This document shows positions 18,335-27,080 of a DNA stretch of 64,000 nucleotides, in pieces. Origin of the DNA: Aeromonas rivipollensis (GTDB lineage Bacteria > Pseudomonadota > Gammaproteobacteria > Enterobacterales > Aeromonadaceae); the NCBI RefSeq assembly GCF_010974825.1, contig NZ_JAAILA010000008.1, forward strand, positions 151,068 through 215,067, given 5' to 3'. How positions within the stretch are numbered: position 1 is the stretch's first letter; each line of letters opens with the position of its first letter. The notes beneath the pieces are model-generated. The model was given only the letters and a program-made list of their open reading frames with translations, was not told the DNA's origin and made no database searches. A program made the translations under genes and the position numbers.

Positions 18335-19666
18335 TTAACGCATCAGCGGCATGGCCACCATGTGCAGGGATTGCAGGCCCTCGTCGTAGGGAACCACCTC
18401 GCGCATCTTCTGCTGCAAGAACTGATCCAGATAGGGTTTCTGGATGATGGCCCTGTCGATGCGCGGATCCGATCCCTGGCTGTAGGCGCCTATGGTGATG
18501 AGATCCCGGTTCTGCTGATAGAGGGAGTAGAACTGCTTGAAGGCGCGCGCCAGCTCCATGTGCTCCGGGGAGGTCACCATGGGCATGACCCGGCTGATGG
18601 ATTTTTCGATGTCGATGGCCGGGTAATGGCCCGCATCCGCCAGCTCCCGCGCCAGCACTATGTGACCATCCAGGATGGCCCGCGCCGCGTCGGCGATGGG
18701 ATCCTGCAGATCGTCCCCCTCCGTCAGTACGGTGAAAAAGGCCGTGATGGAGCCCTGGCCATCGCTGCCGTTGCCGGCCCGCTCCACCAGTGCCGGCAAT
18801 TTGGCAAACACCGAGGGCGGATAGCCCTTGGTGGCCGGCGGCTCACCCACTGCCAGGGCGATCTCGCGCTGGGCCTGGGCGTAGCGGGTGAGGGAGTCCA
18901 TCAGCAGCAGCACGTTGAGCCCCTGCTCGCGGAAATACTCGGCGATGGCGAGCGCCGTCTCGCACCCCTTGAGGCGCATCAGCGGCGAGGCATCGGCCGG
19001 CGCCGCCACCACCACGGCACGTTCGCGCCCCTCGGCACCGAGGATCTCCTCGATGAACTCCTTCACCTCCCGGCCCCGCTCACCGATGAGACCCACCACC
19101 ACCACATCCGCCACAGAACCGCGGGTCATCATGCCGAGCAGCACCGACTTGCCGACCCCGGAGCCGGCGAACAGCCCCATGCGCTGGCCCCGCCCCACGG
19201 TGAGCACGGCGTTGATGGCGCGCACCCCTACATCCATGGGCTCATGGATGGGACGACGGGCAAGCGGGTTGATGCGATGCTGGGCGAACTGCACCGTCTG
19301 GGAGGAGATGATGGGGCCCAACCCGTCCAGGGGCTGGCCTATGCCGTCTATGACCCGGCCGAGCAGGTTCATGCCCACGGGGATGCCGTGATCCTCGGTG
19401 ATGGGCACCACACGGGCGCCGGGAATGATCCCCTTGAGCTGCTCGCTCGGCATCAGAAACAGCCGATCGCCGGAGAAGCCCACCACTTCGGCCTCCAGCA
19501 TGCCATCCTGGGTATCGATGCGGCAGAGGGCTCCGATGGCGGCGCGGCAGCCGATGGCTTCCAGGGTCAGCCCCACCACCCGGGTGAGTTTGCCCGCCAC
19601 CGGCGGTATGGGGGCGAGATCGCGGACCCGGTAGCCTTGCAGTCGACTGAGCAGGGATGCTGTCAT
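18335..19666 (-). CDS. fliI: FliI, flagellar export ATPase
   Basis: 443 residues, F1-ATPase beta-like. Walker A AGSGVGKS lies at 167-174, Walker [21 protein letters not shown] follows, and the family signature [18 protein letters not shown] is present. It powers export with FliH and FliJ. Its ATG overlaps the TGA of the repetitive mini-ORF separating it from fliH. The 16-base gap to fliJ is normal. Confidence 0.96.
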   Translation of the reverse strand: MTASLLSRLQGYRVRDLAPIPPVAGKLTRVVGLTLEAIGCRAAIGALCRIDTQDGMLEAEVVGFSGDRLFLMPSEQLKGIIPGARVVPITEDHGIPVGMNLLGRVIDGIGQPLDGLGPIISSQTVQFAQHRINPLARRPIHEPMDVGVRAINAVLTVGRGQRMGLFAGSGVGKSVLLGMMTRGSVADVVVVGLIGERGREVKEFIEEILGAEGRERAVVVAAPADASPLMRLKGCETALAIAEYFREQGLNVLLLMDSLTRYAQAQREIALAVGEPPATKGYPPSVFAKLPALVERAGNGSDGQGSITAFFTVLTEGDDLQDPIADAARAILDGHIVLARELADAGHYPAIDIEKSISRVMPMVTSPEHMELARAFKQFYSLYQQNRDLITIGAYSQGSDPRIDRAIIQKPYLDQFLQQKMREVVPYDEGLQSLHMVAMPLMR

Positions 19667-19926
19667 CGCGCCTCCAGAGAGAAAGGGGAAAGAGGCCGAG
19701 ACAAGGAGCCTGCCGCCATTGTCACCAAGTCGGGAGACAGTGCGCTGCCTATGCCCGACCGGGAAGAGATGTCACTCGGCATTGTCACGAAGGGAAATGG
19801 TGCGCAGCAGCCTGGCTTCCCTGTGCCAGAGCGGAACAGAGTGTCAGTCGGCATTGTCACGAAGGGAAATGGTGCGCAGCAGCCTGGCTTCCCTGTGCCA
19901 GAGCGGAACAGGGTGTCAGTCGGCAT
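19663..19926 (-). CDS. Repetitive mini-ORF bridging fliH and fliI (87 aa)
   Basis: The frame opens with an ATG inside the last codons of fliH (an in-frame GTG lies 2 codons upstream) and closes with a TGA overlapping the fliI ATG. It encodes two near-identical 24-residue units starting [10 protein letters not shown], then 21- and 18-residue degenerate units starting [10 protein letters not shown] and [10 protein letters not shown]. All unit lengths are multiples of three, so the frame has survived the duplications. The unit starts faintly resemble FliI (MTASLLSRL). No known domain; expression unproven. Confidence 0.45.
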   Translation of the reverse strand: MPTDTLFRSGTGKPGCCAPFPFVTMPTDTLFRSGTGKPGCCAPFPFVTMPSDISSRSGIGSALSPDLVTMAAGSLSRPLSPFSLEAR

Positions 19927-19940
19927 TGTCACGAAGGAAG
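19663..19940 (-). repeat. 72-bp tandem repeat of the fliH/fliI junction
   Basis: The segment GTGACAATGCCGACTGACAC, which includes the native fliH stop, recurs with a 72-base period: copies start near 19932 and 19860 with almost no divergence, then degenerate copies near 19788 and 19725. The near identity of the first two suggests a recent duplication. Confidence 0.9.
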
Positions 19941-20719
19941 TTGCGCAGTAGTTGATCGATGCGCCCCGAGAGGGTCAGATCGATGCTGGAGAGTTCGGTG
20001 GCCAGCTGCAGATCCCCCGGGGAGAGGGTGGGATCGCTTTGCAGCCGCCAGTGACGCCGGGCACACTCCTCGGCGCCGAAGGCCTGCTCGACCCGGGCCA
20101 CATCGTCCGGGTGCAGCATCAGGGTGACCCCCTGCTCAGCGGCAGGCAGCAGGGCAAGACCCTGCTTGAGGGCCTCGAGCAACAGTCTTGGGGAGGTCTC
20201 GGCCTCGTGGCGAATGAGGGCGCGGGCGAGCTGCTGGACCAGGGCGATGAGCTGCTGCTCCACGGCGCTGTCCTGCTCGCTCAGGGGATTGGCGAGGCGG
20301 GAGACGAGCCCCTGCCAGTGGGCAATCTCCTGCTCCACCTGATCGCGGCCCAGGGCAAGCCCCTCTTCGCGGCCCTGCTCCAGACCCGCCTGATGACCCT
20401 GCTGCAAGCCTTCCAGCTTGCCCTCCTCCAGCCCCTTGGCAAAGCCGGCCTCTCGCCCCTCGGCCAGCCCCTCTTCCCAGGCGGCCTGGCGGATTGCCTC
20501 CACCTCTTCGGCGGTGATGCTGGGGGTCGGCTCCTCGGGCTGCTCCTCGGGCGGCATCTCGTCCGCCTGCTCCTGGCGATACCAGTCAGGGCCGAGCCCC
20601 AGGGCATTGCTCTGGATCTCGGATTCGACCTCCATCTCGGGCCAGCCCCAGGCTTCCACCCGGGTCTCGTCCGCCTCGGGTCTGACATAGCCCCGCAGCT
20701 TGCTGTTCTTGTTATTCAT
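19916..20719 (-). CDS. fliH: FliH, regulator of the export ATPase
   Basis: 267 residues with the FliH layout: variable N-terminus with Trp-Gly motif (AWGWPEMEVE), a Gly-x3-Gly/Glu-rich helix (EGLAEGREAGFAKGLEEGKL, then LQQGHQAGLEQG) and a C-terminal domain with LMLHPDDVARVE, ending RNFLRDNAD. It dimerises, holds FliI and docks to FliN. Its start overlaps the TGA of a 22-codon mini-ORF after fliG; its 3' end is duplicated. Confidence 0.94.
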   Translation of the reverse strand: MNNKNSKLRGYVRPEADETRVEAWGWPEMEVESEIQSNALGLGPDWYRQEQADEMPPEEQPEEPTPSITAEEVEAIRQAAWEEGLAEGREAGFAKGLEEGKLEGLQQGHQAGLEQGREEGLALGRDQVEQEIAHWQGLVSRLANPLSEQDSAVEQQLIALVQQLARALIRHEAETSPRLLLEALKQGLALLPAAEQGVTLMLHPDDVARVEQAFGAEECARRHWRLQSDPTLSPGDLQLATELSSIDLTLSGRIDQLLRNFLRDNAD

Positions 20720-20784
20720 GTGCGAAAGACACTCCTAGGGTGCCGGACGAAGGGGGCGACATCATCGCACATTCCATTGCCCAT
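20716..20784 (-). CDS. Bridging mini-ORF between fliG and fliH (22 aa)
   Basis: An ATG 3 bases after the fliG stop opens MGNGMCDDVAPFVRHPRSVF plus RT; its TGA overlaps the fliH ATG (ATGA). The segment contains AGGAG before fliH. No similarity is recognised. The overlap at the 3' end suggests a coupling role, but chance is possible at this size. Confidence 0.3.
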   Translation of the reverse strand: MGNGMCDDVAPFVRHPRSVFRT

Positions 20785-20787
20785 GGC

Positions 20788-21849
20788 TTAGAGGAACTCT
20801 TCGCCACCGCCAGCCCCCAGCATGATCTCGCCCGCGTCCGCCAGGCGGCGGGCGGTGGAGAGGATCTCCTTCTGGGCGGCCTCCACCTCTGAGACCCGGA
20901 TCGGCCCCATGGCTTCGAGATCGTCCGCCAGCATCTCGGCGGCCCGCTTGGACATGTTCTTGAAGACCTTCTCGCGCATCTGGTCGTCCGAGCCCTTGAG
21001 GGCCCGTTGCAGCAGATCCCCCGGCACTTCCCGCAGCAAGGTCTGGATGCCCCGATCGTCCACGTCGATGAGGTTCTCGAACACGAACATCAAGTCCTGG
21101 ATCTGCTGGCTCATCTCCTCGTCCGACTCGCGGATGGAGTCCATCAGCTGGCCTTCGATGTTGGTGTCCAGGTAGTTCATGATGTTGGCGGCGGCCTTGA
21201 GGCCACCCATCTTGGCCGCCTGGGCACCGGCCGCACCGGCGAACTGCTTCTCCATGATGTCGTTGAGCTCTTGCAGCGCCGCCGGTTGCACCTCTTCGAG
21301 GTTGGCGATACGCATCACCAGATCCAGGCGCACCTGCTCCGGGAACTGGCTCAGTATCTCGGCGGACTGCTCCGGCTCCAGATAGGAGAGGACTATGGTC
21401 TGGATCTGCGGGTGCTCGTTCTGGATGATGCTGGCCACCTGGCGGGCATCCATCCACTTGAGGGAGTCGAGGCCACGGGCGCCGGATCCCAGGATGATCT
21501 GATCCACCAGGTTGCTGGCCTTGTCCTCCCCGAGCGCCGCCACCAGGGCCTTGCGCACGAAGTCTTCGCTGCCGATGCCGATGTTGGTGTATTTCTGGAT
21601 GTCGTCGATAAATTGACGATGCACCGCCGCCACCCGGTCGTGACTGAAATCCGACATGGAGGCCATGGACATGCCGAGCCGCTGCACCTGCTTGGGCTCG
21701 AGATGACGGAAGATCTGGGCGGCATCCTCCTCGTTGAGGCTCAGCATCAAGACCGCCGCCATCTCCATCCCGGCCATCTGGTCGAGGATCTGGCGCTGGT
21801 TATCAGTAATCTCGTTACCGGTGACTTGGTTTTTCTTCTCTTCAGGCAT
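20788..21849 (-). CDS. fliG: FliG, rotor and switch protein
   Basis: 353 residues with N, middle and C domains. The middle domain carries NEHPQIQTIVLSYL; the C-terminal torque helix shows FENLIDVDDRGIQTLLREV with the charged residues that face the stator, followed by KNMSKRAAEMLADDLE. The start overlaps the fliF stop by 8 bases (ATGCCTGA), the same overlapping geometry that has been duplicated at other junctions in this locus, but here it is single. Confidence 0.96.
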   Translation of the reverse strand: MPEEKKNQVTGNEITDNQRQILDQMAGMEMAAVLMLSLNEEDAAQIFRHLEPKQVQRLGMSMASMSDFSHDRVAAVHRQFIDDIQKYTNIGIGSEDFVRKALVAALGEDKASNLVDQIILGSGARGLDSLKWMDARQVASIIQNEHPQIQTIVLSYLEPEQSAEILSQFPEQVRLDLVMRIANLEEVQPAALQELNDIMEKQFAGAAGAQAAKMGGLKAAANIMNYLDTNIEGQLMDSIRESDEEMSQQIQDLMFVFENLIDVDDRGIQTLLREVPGDLLQRALKGSDDQMREKVFKNMSKRAAEMLADDLEAMGPIRVSEVEAAQKEILSTARRLADAGEIMLGAGGGEEFL

Positions 21850-23548
21850 CTCGGTTCGTTACCCATTCTTTGATGACCTGAGCGGCCAGGTCTGGTTCAT
21901 TCGCTACCAAGGCGCGCACGGCCTTGAGCAGGTCCTCGTCACGGTGCAAGTCAGGCAGCTTGAGCTGGCCATCCCGCAGGCCGAACACCGGCTCTGCCTC
22001 GGCCTGGGCCGCCAGCAGGCTCAGCTCGTCATCCCCACCCAGCACTGTGTGGTTGTCGAAGTCCAGCTCCCCTTCCGGCTTGGCATCCGGGTAGAGCAGG
22101 CGCTTGAGCATGGGCCGCACCACTGTGACGATGAGCACTATGATGACCAGCACCGAGGCCGCGATGCGCACCGCGCGCCAGAACCAGGGCTGCTCGTAGA
22201 TGGGCATGTCGGCCACGGCTTCCAGCTCGGGGCGGTTGAACGGAATGGCGACCACCTCCAGGGTGTCTCCCCGGGTCACGTCAAAGCCGAGGCCGCCGCT
22301 GAGCAGACGGCGCAGGGTATCGAGCTCGGCCTGGCTGCGGGCTTCCCGGGTGACGGCACCGTCGGCGCCGGGAGTGGCCTTGAAATCCACCGCCACCGAC
22401 ACCGTCATGCGGCGGATGCCGCCCTGCTGGCGCCGGATGTGGCTGACCGTGGTGTCCAGTTCGAAGTTGCGGGTCGCCTCCTTGCGGGAGCGGCCGGAAG
22501 AGCTGGTTCCCCCTTCCGCGCCGGCGGCCTGCTCGGGAATGCTGGAGGCGGCGGGCGGCTGATTGGTGAGCGCGCCTGGCACACCGCCATTGTTGCCATT
22601 GGCGCTGTTCTCTTCCACCGTCATCTCGGAGCGCACGGCCGGCAGGTCCGGATTGTAGGTCTTGCGGGTCTGCTCCTGCTGGGAGAAGTCGAGGGAGAGA
22701 TCCACCTCCGCCGTATAGTTGTCAGCCCCAAGGACGGGGATCAGGATGGCGTCAATTTTTTGTTTGTATTCGAGCTCCTGCTTCTGCTGCATCGCAAACT
22801 CCTTGCGAGTCTGGGCAGAGAGCGGGTCTTGGGAGCCGGAGTTGAGCAGACGACCGTTCTGATCGGTCACTGTGACGCGGGTCGGCTCCAGGCCGTGCAC
22901 GGCGGAGGCGACCATGTCGACGATGGAGTCCACCTCCCCCTGGCCCAGCGCAGCCCCTTTCAGGCTCAGCACCACTGTGGCGCTCGGCTTGCGTTCGTTG
23001 CGGGCGAACACGTTGTCCTTGGGAATGGCCAGCAGCACCTGGGCCTTGGCGACGTTCTGGAACTGCTCGATGGCGCTCGCCAACTGGCGCTCGCGGCTCA
23101 GTTTCAGACGCTCGCTCTCCATGCGCTGGCTGACCCCGAAGCTGGAGTCCTTGAGCAGTATGGCTTCGCCATCGTTGCTGGCCTCGCTGCTGCTGGCGAG
23201 GCCGGCGCGGGTCAGGCGCAGCCGGATGTCCGCATAATTCTCGGCGCTGACCAGCACGCTCTTGCCGTCGACCTGATAGGGGATCTTCTGCTGATCCAGG
23301 TAATCCAAGGTGGACACCAGCTCCTGGGTGTTGAAGGTGCCGAGGGGACGCATCTCCGGCTCCTTGCCCCACAGCAGGATGAAGACGGCGATGGCCAGAC
23401 AGATGGTCAACCCCAGGATCAGGGTGATCTGCCGCAACACATCGGTGTTGGACAAGAAGCCCAGGGCCGAGCTCTTCTGCTCGTGCTCATCGAGGGCGGC
23501 AGCCCCCTCGTTGTTCATCAGCAGATCGCCGTTTGGATCGTTAGCCAC
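21842..23548 (-). CDS. fliF: FliF, MS-ring protein
   Basis: 568 residues: first membrane helix at about 40-60 (QITLILGLTICLAIAVFILL), periplasmic ring-building motifs with DGEAILLKDSSFGVSQRMES (no longer context given), a flexible loop at about 300-340 and the second helix near 445 (AVRIAASVLVIIVLIVTVV), then the FliG-binding tail ending in ITE-like AQVIKEWVTNRDA. The start codon is GTG with AAGGA 8 bases upstream. The upstream gap to fliE is filled by 51-bp repeats. Confidence 0.95.
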   Translation of the reverse strand: MANDPNGDLLMNNEGAAALDEHEQKSSALGFLSNTDVLRQITLILGLTICLAIAVFILLWGKEPEMRPLGTFNTQELVSTLDYLDQQKIPYQVDGKSVLVSAENYADIRLRLTRAGLASSSEASNDGEAILLKDSSFGVSQRMESERLKLSRERQLASAIEQFQNVAKAQVLLAIPKDNVFARNERKPSATVVLSLKGAALGQGEVDSIVDMVASAVHGLEPTRVTVTDQNGRLLNSGSQDPLSAQTRKEFAMQQKQELEYKQKIDAILIPVLGADNYTAEVDLSLDFSQQEQTRKTYNPDLPAVRSEMTVEENSANGNNGGVPGALTNQPPAASSIPEQAAGAEGGTSSSGRSRKEATRNFELDTTVSHIRRQQGGIRRMTVSVAVDFKATPGADGAVTREARSQAELDTLRRLLSGGLGFDVTRGDTLEVVAIPFNRPELEAVADMPIYEQPWFWRAVRIAASVLVIIVLIVTVVRPMLKRLLYPDAKPEGELDFDNHTVLGGDDELSLLAAQAEAEPVFGLRDGQLKLPDLHRDEDLLKAVRALVANEPDLAAQVIKEWVTNRDA

Positions 23549-23551
23549 TCT

Positions 23552-23596
23552 TCAGGTCCTTATTGCTGACATGCTCATCATTGCTGACATCTTCAT
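23552..23596 (-). CDS. Mini-ORF in the fliE/fliF repeats (14 aa)
   Basis: ATG to TGA encodes MKMSAMMSMSAIRT; the stop ends 3 bases before the fliF GTG. It is a shifted-frame version of the duplicated fliE end (MNMPV). A sister frame starting GTG occurs in the next repeat (VKMSAIRDLNKF). Only its position supports a coupling role. Confidence 0.25.
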   Translation of the reverse strand: MKMSAMMSMSAIRT

Positions 23597-23703
23597 GATG
23601 ATCTGTCGTCAAAATTTATTGAGATCTCTTATTGCCGACATCTTCACGATGTTCAGTCGCCGTGATTGATTGAGATCGCTTATACCGGCATGTTCATGAT
23701 GGT
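23560..23703 (-). repeat. 51-bp tandem repeat of the fliE 3' end
   Basis: Plus-strand TTAT(T/A)-type units start at 23680 (native fliE end), 23629 and 23578, exactly 51 bases apart, with a partial 18-base unit at 23560. Shared parts include the bases for ATGAACATGCCGGTATAA and GATCTCAAT on the minus strand. Period and partial unit are multiples of three. Confidence 0.85.
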
Positions 23704-23997
23704 CTTGTAGGCATCGACCATCTTGTTACGCACCTGCACCGTCGCCTCGAAGGCGATGGAGGATTTCTGCCCGGCGATCATCACCTCGGACAGGTCCACC
23801 GACTTGTCGCCCATATCGAACCGGGTGCGCAGATCGTTGGCGCTGCCCTGCAATTCGTTGACGTTGTCGAGGGCCTGCTGCAGCATCTGACCGAAATCCG
23901 AGTTGACCGGACGACCGGGCTGGGTCAGCGGCGTGGCACCGGCTTCTACCTTGAGTGCCTGCATCTCTTGCATCAGGCTGCTTGCGCTTATTTCCAT
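23680..23997 (-). CDS. fliE: FliE, hook-basal body protein
   Basis: 105 residues, the usual FliE length, helical, with the conserved C-terminal part SVDLSEVMIAGQKSSIAFEA and VRNKMVDAYKTIMNMPV. It joins the MS ring to the rod and gates export. First gene of the unit; a strong sigma-54 promoter lies 41-57 bases upstream. Confidence 0.95.
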   Translation of the reverse strand: MEISASSLMQEMQALKVEAGATPLTQPGRPVNSDFGQMLQQALDNVNELQGSANDLRTRFDMGDKSVDLSEVMIAGQKSSIAFEATVQVRNKMVDAYKTIMNMPV

Positions 23998-24037
23998 CTT
24001 CCCTTCCCAGACAAATCATTGACACTGGCAAGCCTTA

Positions 24038-24054
24038 AGCAATTAGAGTGCCAA
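24038..24054 (-). promoter_or_regulatory. Sigma-54 promoter upstream of fliE
   Basis: The minus strand reads TTGGCACTCTAATTGCT, a near-perfect TGGCAC-N5-TTGC with 10 bases between GG and GC. In polar-flagellum systems fliE operons are class II, driven by sigma-54 with FlrA. Enhancer sites would lie upstream, possibly inside the adjacent small gene. Confidence 0.85.
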
Positions 24055-24123
24055 CCGGGAAGAGGGTGCAGGCCGCCGGTGCCAAGGGGCAGCCACAAGC
24101 GGGCGCCCTGGTCCCGGCTCATG

Positions 24124-24474
24124 TCACCCCAGCACCAGCTTCAGATAACCGAGATGCAGATCTCGGTGCTCGTCCGCTGGCAGCTTGACCAGCACCTCGT
24201 CGTGCAGGAAGTGCGCCTTCTCGGTGGCCTGCGCAGGGTCCACCAGGCCCACAGCCACCAGCCTGGCGACGATGGCGAGCGCCAGCGCCATTGTCCCCTC
24301 GTCCGCCCGTCCCCAGCCGAAGGTGACCCCCTTTGCCGCCCCTTCCGTCAGGGGCTCGACCTCATCACCATTGACCCAGAGGACCATGGGGCTGCCCTCC
24401 TGCAGCCGCAGATAGATGCTCTGCCGCTCCCACTCCCGGCGCCAGTCCACGGCAGATTCAGATGCCTGGGTCAT
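24124..24474 (-). CDS. Conserved hypothetical small protein
   Basis: 116 residues, starting MTQASESAVDW at an ATG with AAGGAG upstream. Soluble, with FGWGRADEGTMALALAIVAR and a His/Glu-rich end (HFLHDEVLVKLPADEHRDL). No signal peptide or membrane helix. I do not recognise the family. It lies upstream of the fliE promoter on the same strand and is separated from the SYLF gene by a terminator, so it is probably its own unit. Confidence 0.6.
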   Translation of the reverse strand: MTQASESAVDWRREWERQSIYLRLQEGSPMVLWVNGDEVEPLTEGAAKGVTFGWGRADEGTMALALAIVARLVAVGLVDPAQATEKAHFLHDEVLVKLPADEHRDLHLGYLKLVLG

Positions 24475-24517
24475 ACCACTCTCCTTGTTTAACGACTGTG
24501 TCTTGCTTTCGCCCATG

Positions 24518-24544
24518 AAAAAGAGGGCCGAAGGCCCCCTTTTT
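24518..24544 (-). terminator. Rho-independent terminator after the SYLF gene
   Basis: GGGCC-GAA-GGCCC stem flanked by A5 and T5 tracts, so it can work on both strands. It lies 80 bases after the SYLF stop. Confidence 0.7.
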
Positions 24545-24623
24545 ACTGCAAGTCAGGTCATTTAAACAGGCAGTATTTCAACATGATAAAAGAAAAATAC
24601 CGGATCGCTGCCAGCGACCACCA

Positions 24624-25400
24624 TCACTTGTTCAGATCGTCATCCAGCCAGTATTTGGAACCCGAGATATTGGCATCGAGCAGCAGTCCCTTCTCCCCTA
24701 TCTGGTAGATGGCCATGCCGCCATTGTACTTGGCGGTCAGCTCGGCGCTCTCCTTGCCGGCCACGGCCCCCACTTCGGAGGTGGCCTCCCAGCCCTTGTT
24801 GACGAAGGCATCGAACCTGGCCTTGTCTTCAAACAGCACCACCTGCTGGTAGAACTTGCCCCCCATGCCGGCGGCCAGCCCGGCACCAAACATCTTCATA
24901 TAGGTGTGCTTGCCCGTCTTGCGATTGATGGCAACCCCGGATCCCTGGTTGGTGTGCACCATCAGGGAGAACTTGCGCGAGTCGAACACCGCATAGCCGT
25001 AGGCCTGGTCAAACAGCAGCTTGGCGGAGGGTTGCTCGTTGAACAGCCGCACCAGGGCGGTATCGGCCATGGTATCCAGGGCGGTTCTGGCCTCAGCGGG
25101 GGTCTTGGGTTCGAGCATGGTGTCGAGCTTCTTGTCGGCGGCCGTCAGCCACTCCTTGCCGGTGGCGGCGCTCTCTTCCGACCAGGCGCCCGCCTTGTTG
25201 TAGGCATCGGCTCCCCAGCTGGAGACTGACTCCCAGGTCGCCTTGGAGAAGTCGGTGATCCCCTGCCAGGCTTCCTTGCTGGTGTCGCTCACCGCGGTGC
25301 CAAGCTCGGAGGCCGCCTCCTTCAATTTCGCCCAGTCGGCATGGCTGGGGCCAGATGCAAGTGCCAGGACGGCGGCAATCAACCAGGATCGGCTCTTCAT
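24624..25400 (-). CDS. Secreted SYLF-domain (Ysc84-like) lipid-binding protein
   Basis: 258 residues with a clear signal peptide (MKSRSWLIAAVLALASGPSHA). Residues about 30-110 form an Ala/Trp-rich helical stretch; the C-terminal half matches the SYLF domain: LLFDQAYGYAVFDSRKFSLM, GSGVAINRKTGKHTYMKMFG and an Ala/Gly-rich end. SYLF domains bind phosphoinositides in eukaryotes; the bacterial periplasmic role is unknown. I chose the ATG with AAGGAG 6 bases upstream rather than an upstream in-frame codon. Single-gene unit. Confidence 0.8.
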   Translation of the reverse strand: MKSRSWLIAAVLALASGPSHADWAKLKEAASELGTAVSDTSKEAWQGITDFSKATWESVSSWGADAYNKAGAWSEESAATGKEWLTAADKKLDTMLEPKTPAEARTALDTMADTALVRLFNEQPSAKLLFDQAYGYAVFDSRKFSLMVHTNQGSGVAINRKTGKHTYMKMFGAGLAAGMGGKFYQQVVLFEDKARFDAFVNKGWEATSEVGAVAGKESAELTAKYNGGMAIYQIGEKGLLLDANISGSKYWLDDDLNK

Positions 25401-25613
25401 TGTGTGCTCCTTAAATATCCCATCAGCGGACATGCCACCCTATCAGATTTAAGCCAACTCAAAGAAGTCCTGTGTGCTTGTCCCCTCCACCCGGGTCAAC
25501 CAGGGCCAGGCTTCCCCGGCGGCGAGGGGACGGCGGCCACCGCCCTCATGAGCGGGCACAGCCTCCCTGACGACAAGGGACAGAAGCTGACCGTAAATAT
25601 TGTTCGGCCTGAC

Positions 25614-25627
25614 AACCTCGGTTGTAT
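25614..25627. promoter_or_regulatory. Short palindrome upstream of rimO
   Basis: ACAACCTCGGTTGT is a perfect 6-base inverted repeat with a 2-base centre in the 295-base gap between the SYLF gene and rimO. TATAGT just downstream could be a -10 box, so the palindrome may be an operator. The rest of the gap shows nothing convincing. Confidence 0.25.
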
Positions 25628-25695
25628 AGTTTTTGGTTAGCCATTCCGGTAAAATCCGCGCCCTTGAATAAGAGCCACCTAAGAGTGATTGAGCG

Positions 25696-27024
25696 ATGTC
25701 CAACACAAAACAGGCCCCCAAAGTAGGATTCGTCTCCTTGGGTTGCCCCAAAAACCTGGTCGATTCCGAGCGCATCCTGACCCAGCTGCGTACCGAAGGG
25801 TACGATGTGGTGCCCAGCTATGACGATGCGGAACTGGTGGTGGTCAACACCTGCGGCTTCATCGACAGCGCGGTACAGGAATCCCTGGAAGCGATCGGTG
25901 AGGCCCTGGCTGAAAACGGCAAGGTGATCGTCACCGGCTGTCTCGGCGCCAAAGAGAACCAGATCCGCGAGATCCACCCCAAGGTGCTCGAGATCACCGG
26001 TCCCCACGCCTATGAAGAGGTGCTGGGCCACGTCCACAAATACGTGGCAAAGCCGACCCACAACCCCTTCACCAGCCTGGTGCCGGCCCACGGCGTCAAG
26101 CTGACCCCGCGCCACTACGCCTATCTGAAGATCTCCGAGGGCTGCAACCACCGCTGCACCTTCTGCATCATCCCCTCCATGCGCGGGGATCTGGTGAGCC
26201 GCCCCATCGGCGAGGTACTGGCCGAGGCCAAGCGTCTGAAAGAAGCCGGCGTGAAGGAGATCCTGGTCATCTCCCAGGACACCTCCGCCTACGGCGTGGA
26301 CGTCAAGCACCGCACCGGTTTCTACGACGGCATGCCGGTCAAGACCAGCATGGTCGCCCTGTGCGAAGAGCTGGCCAAGCTCGACATCTGGGTTCGCCTG
26401 CACTACGTCTACCCCTACCCGCACGTGGATGACGTCATCCCGCTGATGCGCGATGGCAAGGTACTGCCTTACCTGGACATACCGCTGCAACACGCCAGCC
26501 CGCGCATCCTGAAGCTGATGAAGCGCCCGGGTACCGTCGAGCGCACCCTGGAGCGCATCCAGAAGTGGCGCGAGATCTGCCCCGAGATCACCCTGCGCTC
26601 CACCTTCATCGTCGGTTTCCCCGGCGAGACCGAAGAAGAGTTCCAGATGCTGCTGGACTTCATCGACAAGGCTGAACTGGACAGGGTTGGCTGCTTCAAA
26701 TACAGCCCGGTCGAAGGCGCCAAGGCCAACGAGCTGCCGGATCCTGTGCCGGAAGACGTCCAGGAAGAGCGCTTCCAGCGCTTCATGGAGCTGCAACAGC
26801 AGGTCTCCGTTCGCAAGCTGGCCCGCAAGGTCGGCCAGGAGATGACAGTGCTGATTGACGAAGTGGACGAAGAGGGCGCCACTGGCCGATCCTTCGCCGA
26901 CGCCCCCGAGATCGACGGCCTGGTCTACCTGAACGGCGAAACTGGCCTCAAGCCCGGCGATCTGGTCAAGGTCCGCATCGATGAGGCGGACGAGTACGAT
27001 CTGTGGGCCAGCCTGGTCAAGTAA
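25696..27024 (+). CDS. rimO: RimO, ribosomal protein S12 methylthiotransferase
   Basis: 442 residues. The N-terminal UPF0004 domain has three cysteines (17, 53, 82) for the first iron-sulfur cluster; the radical SAM motif [10 protein letters not shown] gives Cys150, 154 and 157; a TRAM domain occupies the last 65 residues. RimO adds a methylthio group to an Asp of ribosomal protein S12. [12 protein letters not shown] distinguishes it from MiaB. Single gene with its own terminator. Confidence 0.96.
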   Translation: MSNTKQAPKVGFVSLGCPKNLVDSERILTQLRTEGYDVVPSYDDAELVVVNTCGFIDSAVQESLEAIGEALAENGKVIVTGCLGAKENQIREIHPKVLEITGPHAYEEVLGHVHKYVAKPTHNPFTSLVPAHGVKLTPRHYAYLKISEGCNHRCTFCIIPSMRGDLVSRPIGEVLAEAKRLKEAGVKEILVISQDTSAYGVDVKHRTGFYDGMPVKTSMVALCEELAKLDIWVRLHYVYPYPHVDDVIPLMRDGKVLPYLDIPLQHASPRILKLMKRPGTVERTLERIQKWREICPEITLRSTFIVGFPGETEEEFQMLLDFIDKAELDRVGCFKYSPVEGAKANELPDPVPEDVQEERFQRFMELQQQVSVRKLARKVGQEMTVLIDEVDEEGATGRSFADAPEIDGLVYLNGETGLKPGDLVKVRIDEADEYDLWASLVK

Positions 27025-27048
27025 TCCGCTAACGGATGTGGCGCCCGA

Positions 27049-27080
27049 AGCCAGTCAGTGAATGCTGACTGGCTTTTTTA
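27049..27080 (+). terminator. Terminator after rimO
   Basis: AGCCAGTCAG pairs with CTGACTGGCT across a 6-base loop and is followed by a T-run. Confidence 0.93.

Noticed and set aside
19663..19940. CRISPR array
   Set aside because: Units are directly adjacent without unique spacers and derive from the fliH end; no cas genes are present.
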